The position numbers were made by a program, and so were the translations under genes. A DNA stretch of 36,367 bases from a bacterium (GTDB lineage Bacteria > Myxococcota_A > UBA9160 > UBA6930), in the NCBI GenBank assembly GCA_024228115.1, contig JAAETT010000424.1, positions 1-36,367 on the forward strand, in the 5' to 3' direction. This document shows, in pieces, positions 16,303 to 25,976 of the stretch (position 1 is the first letter of the stretch; each line of letters starts with the position of its first letter). The notes beneath the pieces are model-generated. The model was not told where the DNA came from and did no database searches. It saw only the letters and a program-made list of their open reading frames with translations.

Positions 16303-17535
16303 ATGGGTGACCTCCTCTACGAGACCTGGCGAAGCGTGCGCGCCCACGTCTTCCGCTTCGTTCTCACCTCTGCGGGCATCGCCTGGGGCGCGTTCATGCT
16401 GACCTTTCTTTCAGCCCAGATGGCCGACACCGATGTGCAGATCCGTCGCGAACTCGAGGAACTAGGCGAAAAGACCGTCTACATGGGTGCCGGCGTGGTC
16501 CTGAAGAATCGCGTGGGCGAACGATCGTCTCGCTCCGTCGAGTTGGAGCAGGATGATCTCCGGCGGGTGGCCTCGGTGGCCGCGGTCGAGCGTGCGACCC
16601 CGAATATCGAAATCTGGGGCCAGATCGTGCGAGCGGCCGGTCGGACCAAGGTGCTGAACGTGGTCGGCGTCAACGAGAAGGCCGCCAGCGTTCGCAACAT
16701 CCAGGCGGAGCGGGGAAGGTTCGTCTCTGCGCTGGACGTCGAGCGCTCCGCACGCGTCGCTTTTCTTGGCCCGGAAGCGGCGTCGCGCCTGTTCGGTCAT
16801 GCCGCACCCATCGGCCGGGTCGTACAGATCGGGTCCGTGGGGTTTCGGATCATCGGAATCGCGCGGGCGAAAGGAGAGCAGCTCATCAATACCGGCGATC
16901 GGGACAATTTGATGGTCTTCGTCCCCTACACCGCGGCTCAGCGCTGGCTGACACGCGGCGAGGCCATCAACGAGATGATCTTCTCGCCGGTCGTGCGTGA
17001 GCACGGCGAAGCGACGATCGAGAGTGTGAGGCAGGTGCTGGCACCCCATCATGGCTTCGACCCGAGCAGCGATACGGCGCTCTGGTTCGGAAACATGTGG
17101 GAGACGTTGAAGGTGTTGTTCGCGATGATGATGGCGATGCGCGTGTTCTTGTACGGCGCCGGGCTCGTGACCCTCATGGTCGGGGCCGTTGGCGTGATGA
17201 ACATCATGTTCGTCGTGGTGGGCGAGCGGACTCACGAGATCGGTTTGCGCAAGGCAGTTGGCGCCCGGAGCAAGGATGTCTTTCGGCAGTTCCTGGCGGA
17301 GGCTGTGGTGGTCTCCACCGTGGCATCGATCGTTGGCGGAACCGCTGGCATCGGCATGGTGCAAGTCGTCATGGCAGTTCAGCGCGCCCAGGGGAAGTTC
17401 GCCGGTGACGTCGTGATCGACCCGCTCACGATCGGGGTTCTCCTCTTTGCCCTGGCCGGAGTCGCCGTCATCGCCGGGGTGTTGCCGGCTCGAAGCGCTG
17501 CGCGTGTTCCGCCTTCGGAAGCGCTGCGCGCATGA
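16303..17535 (+). CDS. MacB-like ABC permease, FtsX fold (second of two)
   Basis: This 410-residue protein has the same architecture as the preceding gene: TM near residues 20-35, a periplasmic MacB_PCD domain, and C-terminal TMs with VGAVGVMNIMFVVVGERTHE and IGLRKAVGARSKDVF. It ends in the PSEALRA motif. Two different permeases beside one ATPase suggest a heterodimeric export channel. The gap to the first permease is 3 bp. It closes the adaptor-ATPase-permease-permease operon. Confidence 0.9.
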   Translation: MGDLLYETWRSVRAHVFRFVLTSAGIAWGAFMLTFLSAQMADTDVQIRRELEELGEKTVYMGAGVVLKNRVGERSSRSVELEQDDLRRVASVAAVERATPNIEIWGQIVRAAGRTKVLNVVGVNEKAASVRNIQAERGRFVSALDVERSARVAFLGPEAASRLFGHAAPIGRVVQIGSVGFRIIGIARAKGEQLINTGDRDNLMVFVPYTAAQRWLTRGEAINEMIFSPVVREHGEATIESVRQVLAPHHGFDPSSDTALWFGNMWETLKVLFAMMMAMRVFLYGAGLVTLMVGAVGVMNIMFVVVGERTHEIGLRKAVGARSKDVFRQFLAEAVVVSTVASIVGGTAGIGMVQVVMAVQRAQGKFAGDVVIDPLTIGVLLFALAGVAVIAGVLPARSAARVPPSEALRA

Positions 17536-17590
17536 GTTCGCGGTCGGATACCTTCCAGGCAGCCCACGCCTACTAGCACCCGAGGAGCCA

Positions 17591-18190
17591 ATGGAACGCC
17601 GCGAATACGAGCTTCTCGGGAGGGCGTTTGCGTTTGCCTCCGAGGCCCACGCCGACCAGACGCGCAAAGGCAATGACATCCCGTACGTGAGTCACCTGCT
17701 CCAGGTCTCGGGTCTCGTCCTGAGCCACGGCGGCACCCCCGATCTAGCCGCAGTCGGCCTCCTTCACGATACCGTCGAGGATTGCGCCGGAGTCAGCATC
17801 TCCAGCCTCGAGGAGAGTTTCGGCCCGTCGATCGCCGGCCGGGTTGCAAGCCTCACCGACCTTCTGCTGGGCGATGAACCCGATCAGAAGGGTCGCTGGC
17901 TCGATCGAAAACACCACTATCTCGCCAAGCTGAAGAATGCCGACGCAGGAACTCGTCTGGTCGCCGCTTGTGACAAGCTGGACAACCTGCGTTCCGTCAT
18001 CGCCGACATCGAGGAGCATGGCGTCGAGACACTCGATCGATTTACCGGCAGCCCAGCTCAGACCCGGTGGTACTACGAGGAAGTCCGAGACGCCGTCGCT
18101 TCGGATCTACCGACGCCGCTCCTCCGCGAGATCGATAGACTCCTCGCAGCCTTGAAGCGATCCGTTCCGGTAGCAACCGCCGAAGCCTAG
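17591..18190 (+). CDS. SpoT/MESH1-like HD-domain hydrolase, single domain
   Basis: This 199-residue protein has the RelA/SpoT hydrolase layout: HADQTRKGNDIPYVSHLLQV (residues 18-37), LLHDTVED (HDxxED, about 57-64) and an ACDKLDNLRS segment equivalent to the A-D-K-x-x-N motif. It lacks a synthetase or TGS/ACT domains, so it fits small alarmone hydrolases such as MESH1, which degrade ppGpp or possibly NADPH. Its GAGGAG ribosome site is unusually close (3 nt) to the ATG. The gene starts 55 nt after the ABC operon and ends 8 nt before a large palindrome. Confidence 0.8.
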   Translation: MERREYELLGRAFAFASEAHADQTRKGNDIPYVSHLLQVSGLVLSHGGTPDLAAVGLLHDTVEDCAGVSISSLEESFGPSIAGRVASLTDLLLGDEPDQKGRWLDRKHHYLAKLKNADAGTRLVAACDKLDNLRSVIADIEEHGVETLDRFTGSPAQTRWYYEEVRDAVASDLPTPLLREIDRLLAALKRSVPVATAEA

Positions 18191-18198
18191 CCAACAGA

Positions 18199-18293
18199 AA
18201 GTCAACAAGCGGGGACGGGGTTTACAATTGACTTTTGAAGGGGCGAAGCCCCGTCAAAAGTCAATTGTAAACCCCGTCCCCGCTTGTTGACTT
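18199..18293. repeat. REP-like 40-bp-arm palindrome, copy 1
   Basis: An inverted repeat centred on 18246 pairs 18199-18238 with 18254-18293 without mismatch. It continues after one mismatch (18239/18253) through 18240-18244 with 18248-18252 to a tiny loop, so nearly all 95 bases can form one hairpin. It shares a 27-bp arm core (GCGGGGACGGGG then TTTACAATTGACTTT) with copy 2 at 31016-31096. It lies between convergent genes: 8 nt after the HD-hydrolase stop, and inside the end of the ABC ATPase gene, to which it gives the last codons and the stop. No transposase is nearby, as is common for REP elements mobilised by a distant RAYT. Confidence 0.85.
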
Positions 18294-19013
18294 CCCGAGC
18301 ATCCAGAGGATGACGTCTTCTCGGGTTGTTTCCTGGCAGGTTGCGGTGGCTACGAGTTGGCCGCCTCTCAGGACGGCGAGCATGTCCGCGAGTTCGAGCA
18401 AGCCGTGTAGATCGTGGCTTACCACGACGATGGCCAGGCCTTCATCTCGAAGGCGTCGGATCACCTGGTGAACCATGCTCGTCTCCGCCGTTCCCAGGCT
18501 CGCGGTGGGTTCGTCCAGGATGAGTACGCGCGCCCGGAAGCGAAGGGCTCGCGCGATGGCGATGGCCTGGCGTTCGCCCCCGGAAAGAGCGCGGACGGGT
18601 GTGCGGAAGGCATCGAACGCCGGGTTCACTCGGCCCAGGACCTCGCGTGCTTCGGCCTCCATGCGAGGCTCGTCCAGCAGGCCATGGCGGGTGGGCTCAC
18701 GGCCCAGGAAGAGATTCGCAGCAGCATCCAGGTTGTCGGCGAGGGCGAGATCCTGGTACACGGTTTCGATACCGAAGGCGCGCGCGTCACGCGGGCTCTT
18801 GATCAGGATCGGAGCACCGTCGATGCGGATCTCTCCCTCGTCGAGAGGGTCGGCTCCGGAGAGGGTGCGCATCAGCGTCGACTTTCCCGCGCCGTTGTGG
18901 CCGACGAGGCCGAGCACCTCACCGGCGTTCAGCTCCAGATCCACATCTTCGACGGCACGTACGCCTCCGAAGTGTTTGCCTACACCGCGCATTTCGACGA
19001 GCGGAGTGCTCAC
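18261..19013 (-). CDS. Sugar ABC importer ATPase, single NBD (XylG/FrcA-like)
   Basis: This 250-residue ATPase has Walker A GHNGAGKST, the Q-loop YQDLALADNLD typical of the sugar CUT2 class, signature LSGGERQ, Walker B LILDEPTASLG and H-loop SHD. E. coli XylG and RbsA have two NBDs (about 500 residues); this is a half-size FrcA-like form. The GTG start at 19013 overlaps the permease stop as GTGA. After EDVILWMLG the frame runs into the palindrome at 18199-18293, so the tail and TGA stop are repeat-derived (see findings). Confidence 0.88.
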   Translation of the reverse strand: MSTPLVEMRGVGKHFGGVRAVEDVDLELNAGEVLGLVGHNGAGKSTLMRTLSGADPLDEGEIRIDGAPILIKSPRDARAFGIETVYQDLALADNLDAAANLFLGREPTRHGLLDEPRMEAEAREVLGRVNPAFDAFRTPVRALSGGERQAIAIARALRFRARVLILDEPTASLGTAETSMVHQVIRRLRDEGLAIVVVSHDLHGLLELADMLAVLRGGQLVATATCQETTREDVILWMLGKSTSGDGVYN

Positions 19014-20179
19014 GCAGTCTCCCTTCGGAAGTGGCCGTCGATCCATACGGCAAGGATCAGCACCAGGCCTATGGCGATCTGTCTCGCGGCGCTGGAGGCG
19101 CCGATCAGGACGAGGCCATTTTCGAGGCTCTGCATCAGCAACGCGCCGAGTAGTGCACCGACTACGCTTCCACTTCCGCCGCGCAGGGACGCTCCGCCGA
19201 TCACTGCTGCCGCGATCACACTCAGCTCGGCGAGTGTACCCATCGAACTCGTCCCGGCCTCGAGGCGCGCCACCGTCACGCTGCCGGCCAGAGCAGCCAG
19301 GAGGCCGAGCAAGGCGAACAAGCCGAGGGTGACGCGTCGGGTATCGATGCCTGCACGCTCGGCGGCTGTCGGGCTTCCGCCCATGGCAAAGACCCAGCGG
19401 CCGAAGCGGGTGGCATGGGCCAGCAAGCCCACCGCCAGGGAGACGACGGCGAGAATCACGACCGGGTAGGGCACGCCCCGCGTCGGTCCGCCCTCGCGCA
19501 AGGGGGTCGTGAAAACGAATACAGCGCCGAGGGCCAGTGCGCAGATGGCCGCGCCGCCGAGCCAACGCGTTCTGGATCCACCTCGTCGAAGGCGTACGGC
19601 TGCGAACGCGAGAGTACCTCCGGCGACAATCGCCCAGCCTAGCCACGCGGGCAGGGTGCCGCCGGGTCCACCCCCCATGCGCGAGAAACCCTCCGCCAGT
19701 GGCGCTACCGTCCGGCCATCGGTCACCAGGAAGGCGGCGCCGCGAAACACGAGCAGGCCAGCAAGGGTGACGACGAAGGAGGGCACACCGCGGTAGGCCA
19801 CCCACCAGCCCTGCCAGGTTCCAATCGTCACGCCGAGGGCCAGGCCCGCGGCCAACGCGATGGGTCCGCTCCAGACGGCTTCGCGCGGCCAGACATCGGC
19901 CTGAAGCACGGCCACGACCATCCCCGTGGCACCGAGTACGGAGCCCACCGAGAGATCGATCTGCCGCGCGGCGATGGCCAGCACCATCCCCGTGGCCATC
20001 AGCCCGACGACACACGTCTGCACGGCCAGATTGGTGAGGTTGCGCGGAGTGAGGAAGGCGCCGTCCGAGGCCAGATGAAAACCGAGCCACAACGCGGCCA
20101 ACGCCACCAGCAGGCCCACCCGACGCCAGGACTCTCCAGTCACGGCTTCGAGTTCGTCGACAAGCGGCCGGTGGATCAT
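19010..20179 (-). CDS. Sugar ABC importer permease, XylH/RbsC-like
   Basis: This 389-residue polytopic protein has about ten TMs and the BPD_transp_2 signatures [20 protein letters not shown] (residues about 63-82) and [19 protein letters not shown] near 332-350. The intracellular loop [14 protein letters not shown] before it couples to the ATPase. Of the possible starts the ATG at 20179 is preferred because it overlaps the upstream stop as ATGA; a TTG lies two codons upstream. With its neighbours it forms a D-xylose/ribose-type importer. Confidence 0.9.
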   Translation of the reverse strand: MIHRPLVDELEAVTGESWRRVGLLVALAALWLGFHLASDGAFLTPRNLTNLAVQTCVVGLMATGMVLAIAARQIDLSVGSVLGATGMVVAVLQADVWPREAVWSGPIALAAGLALGVTIGTWQGWWVAYRGVPSFVVTLAGLLVFRGAAFLVTDGRTVAPLAEGFSRMGGGPGGTLPAWLGWAIVAGGTLAFAAVRLRRGGSRTRWLGGAAICALALGAVFVFTTPLREGGPTRGVPYPVVILAVVSLAVGLLAHATRFGRWVFAMGGSPTAAERAGIDTRRVTLGLFALLGLLAALAGSVTVARLEAGTSSMGTLAELSVIAAAVIGGASLRGGSGSVVGALLGALLMQSLENGLVLIGASSAARQIAIGLVLILAVWIDGHFRRETA

Positions 20180-21198
20180 CGACAAGCGGCCGGCGGATCT
20201 TCGGCGCCTGGGCAGACGTCCTCTCTCGAGACCCAGCCCGCATCGAATACGATTTCCAGGTTCGCCCGCGTGATCGGAATCGGAGCGAGCAGGATCGAGG
20301 GGACCACGCGCCCGCGCGGTCCGTCCCGATAGGGAGTGGTTCCCGCAACGGCTTCGGGGCTTGCGCCTCGCCCCATCTCCAGGGCGACCCGCGCGGCAAG
20401 GCTGCCGAGTGCACGAGCATCTTTCCAGACACTCACGGTCTGGTCGCCCCGAGCCACCCGATGCAAGGCGGCGCGATCTCCGTCCTGGCCCGAGACGGGG
20501 ATCCCATTCATTCCCTGGGCACGAAGAGCCGCAACGACGCCGCCTGCCATTCCATCATTTGAACAAACCACGGCGTCTACCCGGTTGTCGTTGGCGGTGA
20601 GAATCTGTTCCATCACGCGCTGGGCGAGTTCGGGCAACCAATCGTCGATGGCCTGTTCTCCTACGTTGACGATCCGGCCCGCCTCGAGCGCCGGGCCAAG
20701 CACATCGAGTTGCCCCTGATGGACGAAGGCCGCGTTGGGATCCTGGGAAGAACCCTTGATGAATACGTACCGGCCCTCGGGCTTCGCTTTCTGGATCTCA
20801 CGAGCCTGTAGCCGACCGACTTCGCGGTTGTCGAACGAGACGTAGACGACATCTTCCCGCTCGATCAACCGGTCGTAGGCGATGATGGGGACACCTTCGG
20901 CGCGGGCCTTTCGCACGGCAGGAAGGATGGCGTCCTGATCGTGAGCGACGAGGATGAGCACACTGGCGCCACGGGCCAGCAGGCTCTCGACATCCGCGAG
21001 CTGTTTCTCTGCGCGGCTCTGCGCATCGGCCGAGAGATAGCGAGCGCCGGCCGCCTCGAGGGCCGCACGCAGAGCGGCTTCGTCGGTCTTCCAACGCTCT
21101 TCCTGGAAATTCGACCAGCTCACGCCCACCACGAGTTCTTCCGCTGTGGCAGCAGCGGCCAGTAGGAGGAATGCGATGGCGATGACGAGCCGGGCCAT
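20176..21198 (-). CDS. xylF: Xylose-type periplasmic sugar-binding protein
   Basis: This 340-residue protein has a clear signal peptide (residues 1-19, cleavage after ATA-E). It then shows the periplasmic-binding fold of Xyl[66 protein letters not shown] and [14 protein letters not shown]. These are XylF-specific rather than ribose-binding motifs, though the exact sugar is not proven. The gene order here is F-H-G, against F-G-H in E. coli. No xylose isomerase, kinase or XylR is in the window, so the pathway is elsewhere. Confidence 0.87.
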   Translation of the reverse strand: MARLVIAIAFLLLAAAATAEELVVGVSWSNFQEERWKTDEAALRAALEAAGARYLSADAQSRAEKQLADVESLLARGASVLILVAHDQDAILPAVRKARAEGVPIIAYDRLIEREDVVYVSFDNREVGRLQAREIQKAKPEGRYVFIKGSSQDPNAAFVHQGQLDVLGPALEAGRIVNVGEQAIDDWLPELAQRVMEQILTANDNRVDAVVCSNDGMAGGVVAALRAQGMNGIPVSGQDGDRAALHRVARGDQTVSVWKDARALGSLAARVALEMGRGASPEAVAGTTPYRDGPRGRVVPSILLAPIPITRANLEIVFDAGWVSREDVCPGAEDPPAACR

Positions 21199-21266
21199 GT
21201 CCTAGCGTTCCGACGGGAGCTCGAGATGTCGCTCGTAGGTGGAATCCCGGTCGTCCAATGGCTCCC

Positions 21267-22133
21267 TCAGACGTCCAGGCGGAAGGCGTCTCCGTCGCGC
21301 ACGACGCGCCCCACGGTAGGCCCGGCGAAGTGGGTTCCCATGATCAGGACCGGGCGATCGGCATAGCGTTCCAGGAATTGCAGCCGTGTGGCACGGGCCT
21401 GGTCCTTGTCGTAGTCGACCTTGGCAGCCCATTCCGGGTGAGCGCATTGCACCGGATGATGCATGAGATCGCCGGTGATCACGGCTTCTTCTCCGGCTGA
21501 GGTGATGTGTACGCTCACATGCCCCGGAGTGTGCCCCGGTGTGGGTTCGAGCACGACTTCCGACGTCACCACGTGGGTGGGCTCGACGAAATCGACCCGG
21601 CCGGCGTCGAGCACCGGCTGCACGGAATCGCCCATCACGTCGCCCATCTGCTCTTCGGGATGGGCCGTCCAGTAGTCGTATTCGTCGCGATTCCAGAGAT
21701 ACCGGGCATTGTCGAAGGTTGGCACCCAACGCCCATTCTCCAAGCGAGTGTTCCAGCCGACGTGATCCACGTGCAGGTGTGTACACAGCACCGTGTCGAT
21801 GGACTCCGCTGGATGGCCGGACGACGCCAGGTCCTGGAGGAATGGCCCCTGGCGGAGGTCCCAGCCCGCGACCGGCCGCTTCTTGTCGTTGCCGACGCAC
21901 GTATCCACGAGAATTCGCTGGCCCTCCGATTCGATCACCAGTGCGTGAACGCTCATGATCGGATCGCCCGCGTCGTCGACGAAATGGGGCTTCAGCCAGG
22001 GAACGGTCGCCAGGTGCTCGGGGGTGGCCTCTGGAAGGATCCAGGTCATGGCGCCCGGAAGCTCGAGTTCCACGACCTTGGTGATGGTGACATCGCCAAC
22101 CTTCCAGCGCTGTACGGCCTGGCCGTCTTTCAC
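21267..22133 (-). CDS. MBL-fold metallo-hydrolase (lactonase-like)
   Basis: This 288-residue protein has the dinuclear-zinc motif [11 protein letters not shown] at about residues 112-122, a later histidine in [12 protein letters not shown], and the bridging aspartate in [10 protein letters not shown]. The family includes N-acyl-homoserine lactonases, methyl parathion hydrolases and similar enzymes, but no substrate signature is clear. I chose the GTG at 22131-22133 because it overlaps the thiolase stop as GTGA. A start farther upstream would extend into the thiolase gene and is unlikely. Its link with the thiolase suggests a CoA-linked or acyl-ester substrate; this is inference. Confidence 0.82.
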   Translation of the reverse strand: MKDGQAVQRWKVGDVTITKVVELELPGAMTWILPEATPEHLATVPWLKPHFVDDAGDPIMSVHALVIESEGQRILVDTCVGNDKKRPVAGWDLRQGPFLQDLASSGHPAESIDTVLCTHLHVDHVGWNTRLENGRWVPTFDNARYLWNRDEYDYWTAHPEEQMGDVMGDSVQPVLDAGRVDFVEPTHVVTSEVVLEPTPGHTPGHVSVHITSAGEEAVITGDLMHHPVQCAHPEWAAKVDYDKDQARATRLQFLERYADRPVLIMGTHFAGPTVGRVVRDGDAFRLDV

Positions 22134-23323
22134 TGCATCTTGCGGTACATCGCCACGACCGCAGCTCCGCCGAGGCCCAGGTTGTGCTGGAGCGCGATCT
22201 TGGCGCCCTCCACCTGGCGTGCGTCGGCTTCGCCGCGAAGCTGCCAACAGAGTTCGGCGCATTGGGCCAGCCCGGTGGCGCCAAGCGGATGGCCCTTCGA
22301 GATCAAGCCGCCGGACGGATTGACCACGACCTGGCCGCCGTAGGTCTGTGCGCCCTCATCGACGAAGCCGCCACCCTTGCCTTCGGGGCAGAGACCCAGG
22401 CCTTCGTAGGTGATCATCTCATTGCAGCTGAAGCAATCGTGGAGCTCGACGACATCCACGTTTTCCGGCCCGAGGCCCGATTGTTCGTAGACCTGCTGCG
22501 CTGCCGCTTTCGTGAGATCCGAGCCGACCATCTTGATCATCGACTTCTCATTGAAGGTACTGTCGAAATCCGTCGTCATGGCCTGGCCGAGAATCTCGAC
22601 CGCCTGGCTCTCGAGGCCGTGCTTCTTCACGAATTCTTCGCTGGCGACGATCGCGGCGGCGCCTCCATCCGAGGTGGGGCAGCACTGCAGCTTCGTCAGC
22701 GGTCCGTAGACGGTGGGCGATTCGAGAATCTGTTCCAGCGTGTACTCGTCCTGGAACTGGGAGTAGGGGTTGTTCACTGAATGCTTGTGGTTCTTGTAGC
22801 CGATTTTGGCGAATTGCTCGGCGGTCGTGCCGTAGCGCTCCATGTGCTCGATCCCCGCGTTGCCAAACATCTGCGGCGTGGCGGGAGCCTTCGGGTCGAA
22901 GCCGCGCTCGTCGATCATCACCTTGAAGTGCTTGTCCATCGGCATGGTCCGGTCCGTGTATTTCATGCCGAGAGAACCCTTCTCCATCTTTTCGAAACCC
23001 ATGGCCATCGTGCACTCGGCGAGGCCACCCTCGACGAATTGCTTGGCCATGAAGAGCGCGGTCGAGCCCGTGGAGCAGTTGTTGTTCACGTTGTAGATCG
23101 GGATTCCCGTGGTCCCGAGCTCATAGAACGCGCGCTGGCCGCAGGTGGAATCGCCGGCGGTGTAGCCCACGGCCGCCTGCTCGATGTCTTCGACCTTCAG
23201 GCCCGCATCGGCCAGAGCCTTCTCGCCCGCTTCACGCCCCATGTCCGGATAGTCCCAATCCTTCGAACCAGGCTTCTCGAACTTGGTCATGCCAACGCCT
23301 ACGACGAATACCTTGCGACTCAT
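22130..23323 (-). CDS. Thiolase-fold lipid-transfer protein (SCP-x thiolase type)
   Basis: This 397-residue protein has the thiolase fold with the catalytic cysteine in [11 protein letters not shown] (residues about 81-91), [13 protein letters not shown] with the conserved histidine, and the C-terminal [14 protein letters not shown] motif. It matches the acetyl-CoA acyltransferase subfamily annotated as non-specific lipid-transfer protein, used in side-chain degradation of sterols and branched acids. A TGAGGAG site 5 bases upstream supports the ATG at 23321-23323. It probably heads an operon with the MBL hydrolase and the sugar importer. Confidence 0.88.
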   Translation of the reverse strand: MSRKVFVVGVGMTKFEKPGSKDWDYPDMGREAGEKALADAGLKVEDIEQAAVGYTAGDSTCGQRAFYELGTTGIPIYNVNNNCSTGSTALFMAKQFVEGGLAECTMAMGFEKMEKGSLGMKYTDRTMPMDKHFKVMIDERGFDPKAPATPQMFGNAGIEHMERYGTTAEQFAKIGYKNHKHSVNNPYSQFQDEYTLEQILESPTVYGPLTKLQCCPTSDGGAAAIVASEEFVKKHGLESQAVEILGQAMTTDFDSTFNEKSMIKMVGSDLTKAAAQQVYEQSGLGPENVDVVELHDCFSCNEMITYEGLGLCPEGKGGGFVDEGAQTYGGQVVVNPSGGLISKGHPLGATGLAQCAELCWQLRGEADARQVEGAKIALQHNLGLGGAAVVAMYRKMQ

Positions 23324-23332
23324 GGGGGCTCC

Positions 23333-23503
23333 TCAAGAATGAAATGGACGCGGGAGCGGACGATAGCGATGCCGCGGGAGTCCTGCTGCCTCGCCCCAGC
23401 CCGCGGGGACGGGCTCGTGGGACCTGAAGACAGGTCCGGTTTCGACCCAGGTTCCGTGAGCGACGACCCCAATGGGAAGGTGATCGATTCCTCGCAGTTC
23501 CAT
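23333..23503 (-). other. Possible 56-residue ORF in the thiolase upstream gap (uncertain)
   Basis: This is the 208-nt gap between the thiolase start and the rhodanese stop. A minus-strand frame beginning at ATG 23503 ends 9 nt before the thiolase ATG, with its TGA inside the thiolase ribosome site. The protein has no motif I recognise. Its third-position GC looks lower than in neighbouring genes and its ribosome site is weak. The rest of the gap holds no other visible signal. It may be non-coding or a gene remnant. Confidence 0.2.
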
Positions 23504-23531
23504 GTCTTTCCCGGGCCGAACCCTGGTCTTC

Positions 23532-23936
23532 CTACGGATTCTCCGCCCGAGTTTCATCGCGCCAGCGACTCATACTTCCGGCCAGCAAGCGAAGGTTCTG
23601 GAAGCCTGCGCTCTCCAGTAATTCGAGGGCGCGTGTCGCCCGTCTCCCATGCGCGCAGTAGGCAACGACGCCGCGCTCCTTGAAGGCGGCGAGTTCATCG
23701 AGACGGTTCGGAAGCTCGTCGATCGGAATCAGCAGGGCGCCCGGGATATGGCCACCACTGAACTCTTCCGGTGTGCGGACATCGAGAAGCAAGGGCGCCC
23801 GATCGGCGGCCAACACCTTTTCGAGATCCGGAGGCTCGATCTCGTCGAAACCCTCTCCCGCCGCCGCGCCCGCGATCATGATGACGAGGAGAATGAGAAA
23901 GGGATGGGGCAAGGATCTTCGTCGGACCTGTACCAT
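23532..23936 (-). CDS. Secreted single-domain rhodanese-like protein
   Basis: This 134-residue protein has an N-terminal basic/hydrophobic export signal (residues 4-28) and then a rhodanese fold: LLLDVRTPEEFSGGHIPGAL (about 49-68) and the active-site loop YCAHGRRA (about 93-100), with its nucleophilic cysteine present. It probably transfers sulfane sulfur or acts in periplasmic redox. It is divergent from the HIT gene, with the two starts only 31 nt apart. Confidence 0.85.
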   Translation of the reverse strand: MVQVRRRSLPHPFLILLVIMIAGAAAGEGFDEIEPPDLEKVLAADRAPLLLDVRTPEEFSGGHIPGALLIPIDELPNRLDELAAFKERGVVAYCAHGRRATRALELLESAGFQNLRLLAGSMSRWRDETRAENP

Positions 23937-23967
23937 GTCCGCAGGATAACCCCCGAAAGGAGCTTCC

Positions 23968-24396
23968 GTGCCGTCGATCTTCACCCGAATCATCCAGGGC
24001 GAGCTGCCCGGCCGCCTTGTCTGGCGGGACGAGCGTGCGGTGGCGCTTCTGACCATTGCGCCGCTGCGTCCTGGCCACACCCTCGTCATCCCCATCGAAG
24101 AGATCGACCACTGGCTCGATTGCGATCCGGAGTTGATGGAGCACCTGACGACGGTGGCCCACAAGGTGGGGCGGGCCATCCAGGAAGCCTTCTCGCCGAC
24201 GAAGGTAGGCCTGATGATTGCCGGCCTGGAGGTTGCCCATACCCACCTCCATCTGGTCCCGATCGATGGCCTGCATGACCTCGATTTCTCGAGAGCAGAC
24301 GCGAATCCGGATCCCGCGGCGATGGATGCGGCAGCCGAAAAGCTACGGATTGCCCTTCGCGCAGCGGGGCATTCGGAGGCGGTTCAATCGACGTAG
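23968..24396 (+). CDS. HIT-family nucleotide-binding hydrolase
   Basis: This 142-residue protein has the HIT signature HTHLHLVPI near residues 91-99 (His-x-His-x-His) and a typical N-terminal domain (IFTRIIQGELPGRLVWRDE). Members hydrolyse nucleoside phosphoramidates, AppppA or AMP-lysine adducts. The GTG start has AAGGAG six bases upstream (23957-23962). The 3' end overlaps the convergent phosphodiesterase gene by 13 bp. Confidence 0.92.
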   Translation: MPSIFTRIIQGELPGRLVWRDERAVALLTIAPLRPGHTLVIPIEEIDHWLDCDPELMEHLTTVAHKVGRAIQEAFSPTKVGLMIAGLEVAHTHLHLVPIDGLHDLDFSRADANPDPAAMDAAAEKLRIALRAAGHSEAVQST

Positions 24397-25976
24397 CCCA
24401 TCGCGCGAAGGCGCTCGATCAGGAGGGCGTTTTCGTGTTCAGGGCCAACGGGTGGCGGAAGGCGCGGGAGGTCGGAGGCCGGAACACTGCGAATTGGATT
24501 GGCCGACAACCAGTCCTCAGCGAGGAAGTGAGCGGAAAATTCGCCGTCGAGATCATCGGGCACCGCGACCCCGGCCAGGTGCAGGAACAGCGGGGCGATA
24601 TCGAGCACCGAGAGCTGTTGGCGTTCGTTCAGTGCACGGATCGGCCCGCCGGCCGCGAGGAATACGGCCGTGGGGTGATGGGTGCCCGTGAATCCGTCGC
24701 CATAGACGACCTGCCGGACCGGAACTTCCAGCCCGCCTAGCGTGACCCGGCCGTCGGGCCAGGCGGCTTCCAAGGCTTCGTTCTCGGGAATGAGCACGAT
24801 GATCGCATGGGCCGGTGCATCGAACTCGATCGAGAAGAGGAAACGGGCGGCCATCCGGTAGCCCCATTGGCGCAAACGCTCGCTCCAGCTGCGCTCCCGG
24901 CCCTCGGGCCGATCGATCTGATCGAAGACGACCACATTGAAGAGCGCTTCTCCTTCCAGGTTGTGCGCGCCCTCGAAGAAGGTGACGAGCTTTTCGAGGA
25001 CGGGTTCGCGTTCTTCGAAGGGGCCGGGCTCGACCGTCAGAGCTGGAAGGCCGAATTGCCCGTCGATACGGAACGTCTCCCGGTCCGGGACGAGTCCCGC
25101 TCGCGCCAGCTCTTCTTGGAGCTCGAACGACCAGCGCCGCTCGAAACGTTCGCCAGCTTGGAAACCATGATCCGAGGCAACGAGAACGACACTTTCATGC
25201 GGGAGCGCTGCGACCAACTCTCCGAGCGCATGGTCGATGGCTTCATAGCCCTTCTCGACCGCGCCCTGGAACGCGGACTCGAGCCCGCGCCCGGCCAGAT
25301 CGTCCGCATCGAAGCCCTCGGGAAACGTGTCTGCCCAGAAACGATGGGAAAGGGCGTCGAGCGCATAGAACGTGATCGCACCCGCATCCAGGTCGTAGGT
25401 CTTGGTCAGCGCGTTCCACGTCGAGGCCTTGCGCCGGGTCTCCTCGAAGGAACTCTCGAAGAACTCGCCACGGCTCCGCAGCCCCTGGTTCGAGTAGGCA
25501 TAGCGAGGGATGCCGGCGCGGACGAAGAGATCGTCTGGAGAAGTCGTCTCGTCCTGACGCAGCCAGGCGGGGGCGACGAAGCCGCCCGGGAGCTCCTGGG
25601 CCGGCCAGGATACGAGCCACTCCAGCGTCCCGATCCGAAGGCCCTGGACCGAAGCCCGCTCGAAGATCGTCGGAGATTGAATCGCCCGGGCATCGCCAAA
25701 GAAATCGCCGATGCCATGGGTTTCCGGCGGCTGCCCCGTGGCGATGGAGGTCCATACGACCGGGGAGATCACCGGCTCGACGGTTTCCAGCTCCGCATGG
25801 ACGCCGCGTTTCAGGAGAGCCTTCAGGTTGGGCATCCGTCCAGCCTCGACCAGGGGGTCGATCACCGACCAGGATGCCCCGTCGAGGCCAACCAGAACGA
25901 CACGCGGGGCTGCTCCGATGGGAGCCGCCACGAGGAGGACGAAAATGCACGAGAGAAATCGCGTGATCAAGGCCAT
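24384..25976 (-). CDS. Alkaline phosphatase-superfamily protein (type I phosphodiesterase-like), secreted
   Basis: This 530-residue protein has a signal peptide (residues 1-22, cleavage near IGA-A). A core follows with VVLVGLDGASWSV (metal Asp in DGAS), PVVWTSIATGQPPETHGI (nucleophile Thr/Ser region), FYALDALSHRFW and VVLVASDHGFQAG (metal DH). A second part includes GTHHPTAVFLAAG and terminal domain motifs such as ALLIERLRAMGYVD. These are features of ENPP/phosphoglycerate-mutase-like alkaline-phosphatase-fold enzymes, cleaving phosphodiesters, sulfoesters or lipid phosphates. The frame stays open upstream of the chosen ATG at 25976. It is followed, across the divergent region, by a ferredoxin reductase. 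Confidence 0.8.
   Translation of the reverse strand: MALITRFLSCIFVLLVAAPIGAAPRVVLVGLDGASWSVIDPLVEAGRMPNLKALLKRGVHAELETVEPVISPVVWTSIATGQPPETHGIGDFFGDARAIQSPTIFERASVQGLRIGTLEWLVSWPAQELPGGFVAPAWLRQDETTSPDDLFVRAGIPRYAYSNQGLRSRGEFFESSFEETRRKASTWNALTKTYDLDAGAITFYALDALSHRFWADTFPEGFDADDLAGRGLESAFQGAVEKGYEAIDHALGELVAALPHESVVLVASDHGFQAGERFERRWSFELQEELARAGLVPDRETFRIDGQFGLPALTVEPGPFEEREPVLEKLVTFFEGAHNLEGEALFNVVVFDQIDRPEGRERSWSERLRQWGYRMAARFLFSIEFDAPAHAIIVLIPENEALEAAWPDGRVTLGGLEVPVRQVVYGDGFTGTHHPTAVFLAAGGPIRALNERQQLSVLDIAPLFLHLAGVAVPDDLDGEFSAHFLAEDWLSANPIRSVPASDLPRLPPPVGPEHENALLIERLRAMGYVD

Noticed and set aside
20186-20432. Extension of the ABC ATPase/permease reading frames upstream through other genes
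   Set aside because: The long frame 18261-20432 combines the ATPase with antisense or out-of-frame DNA of the permease; the GTG at 19013 overlapping the permease stop is the real start.
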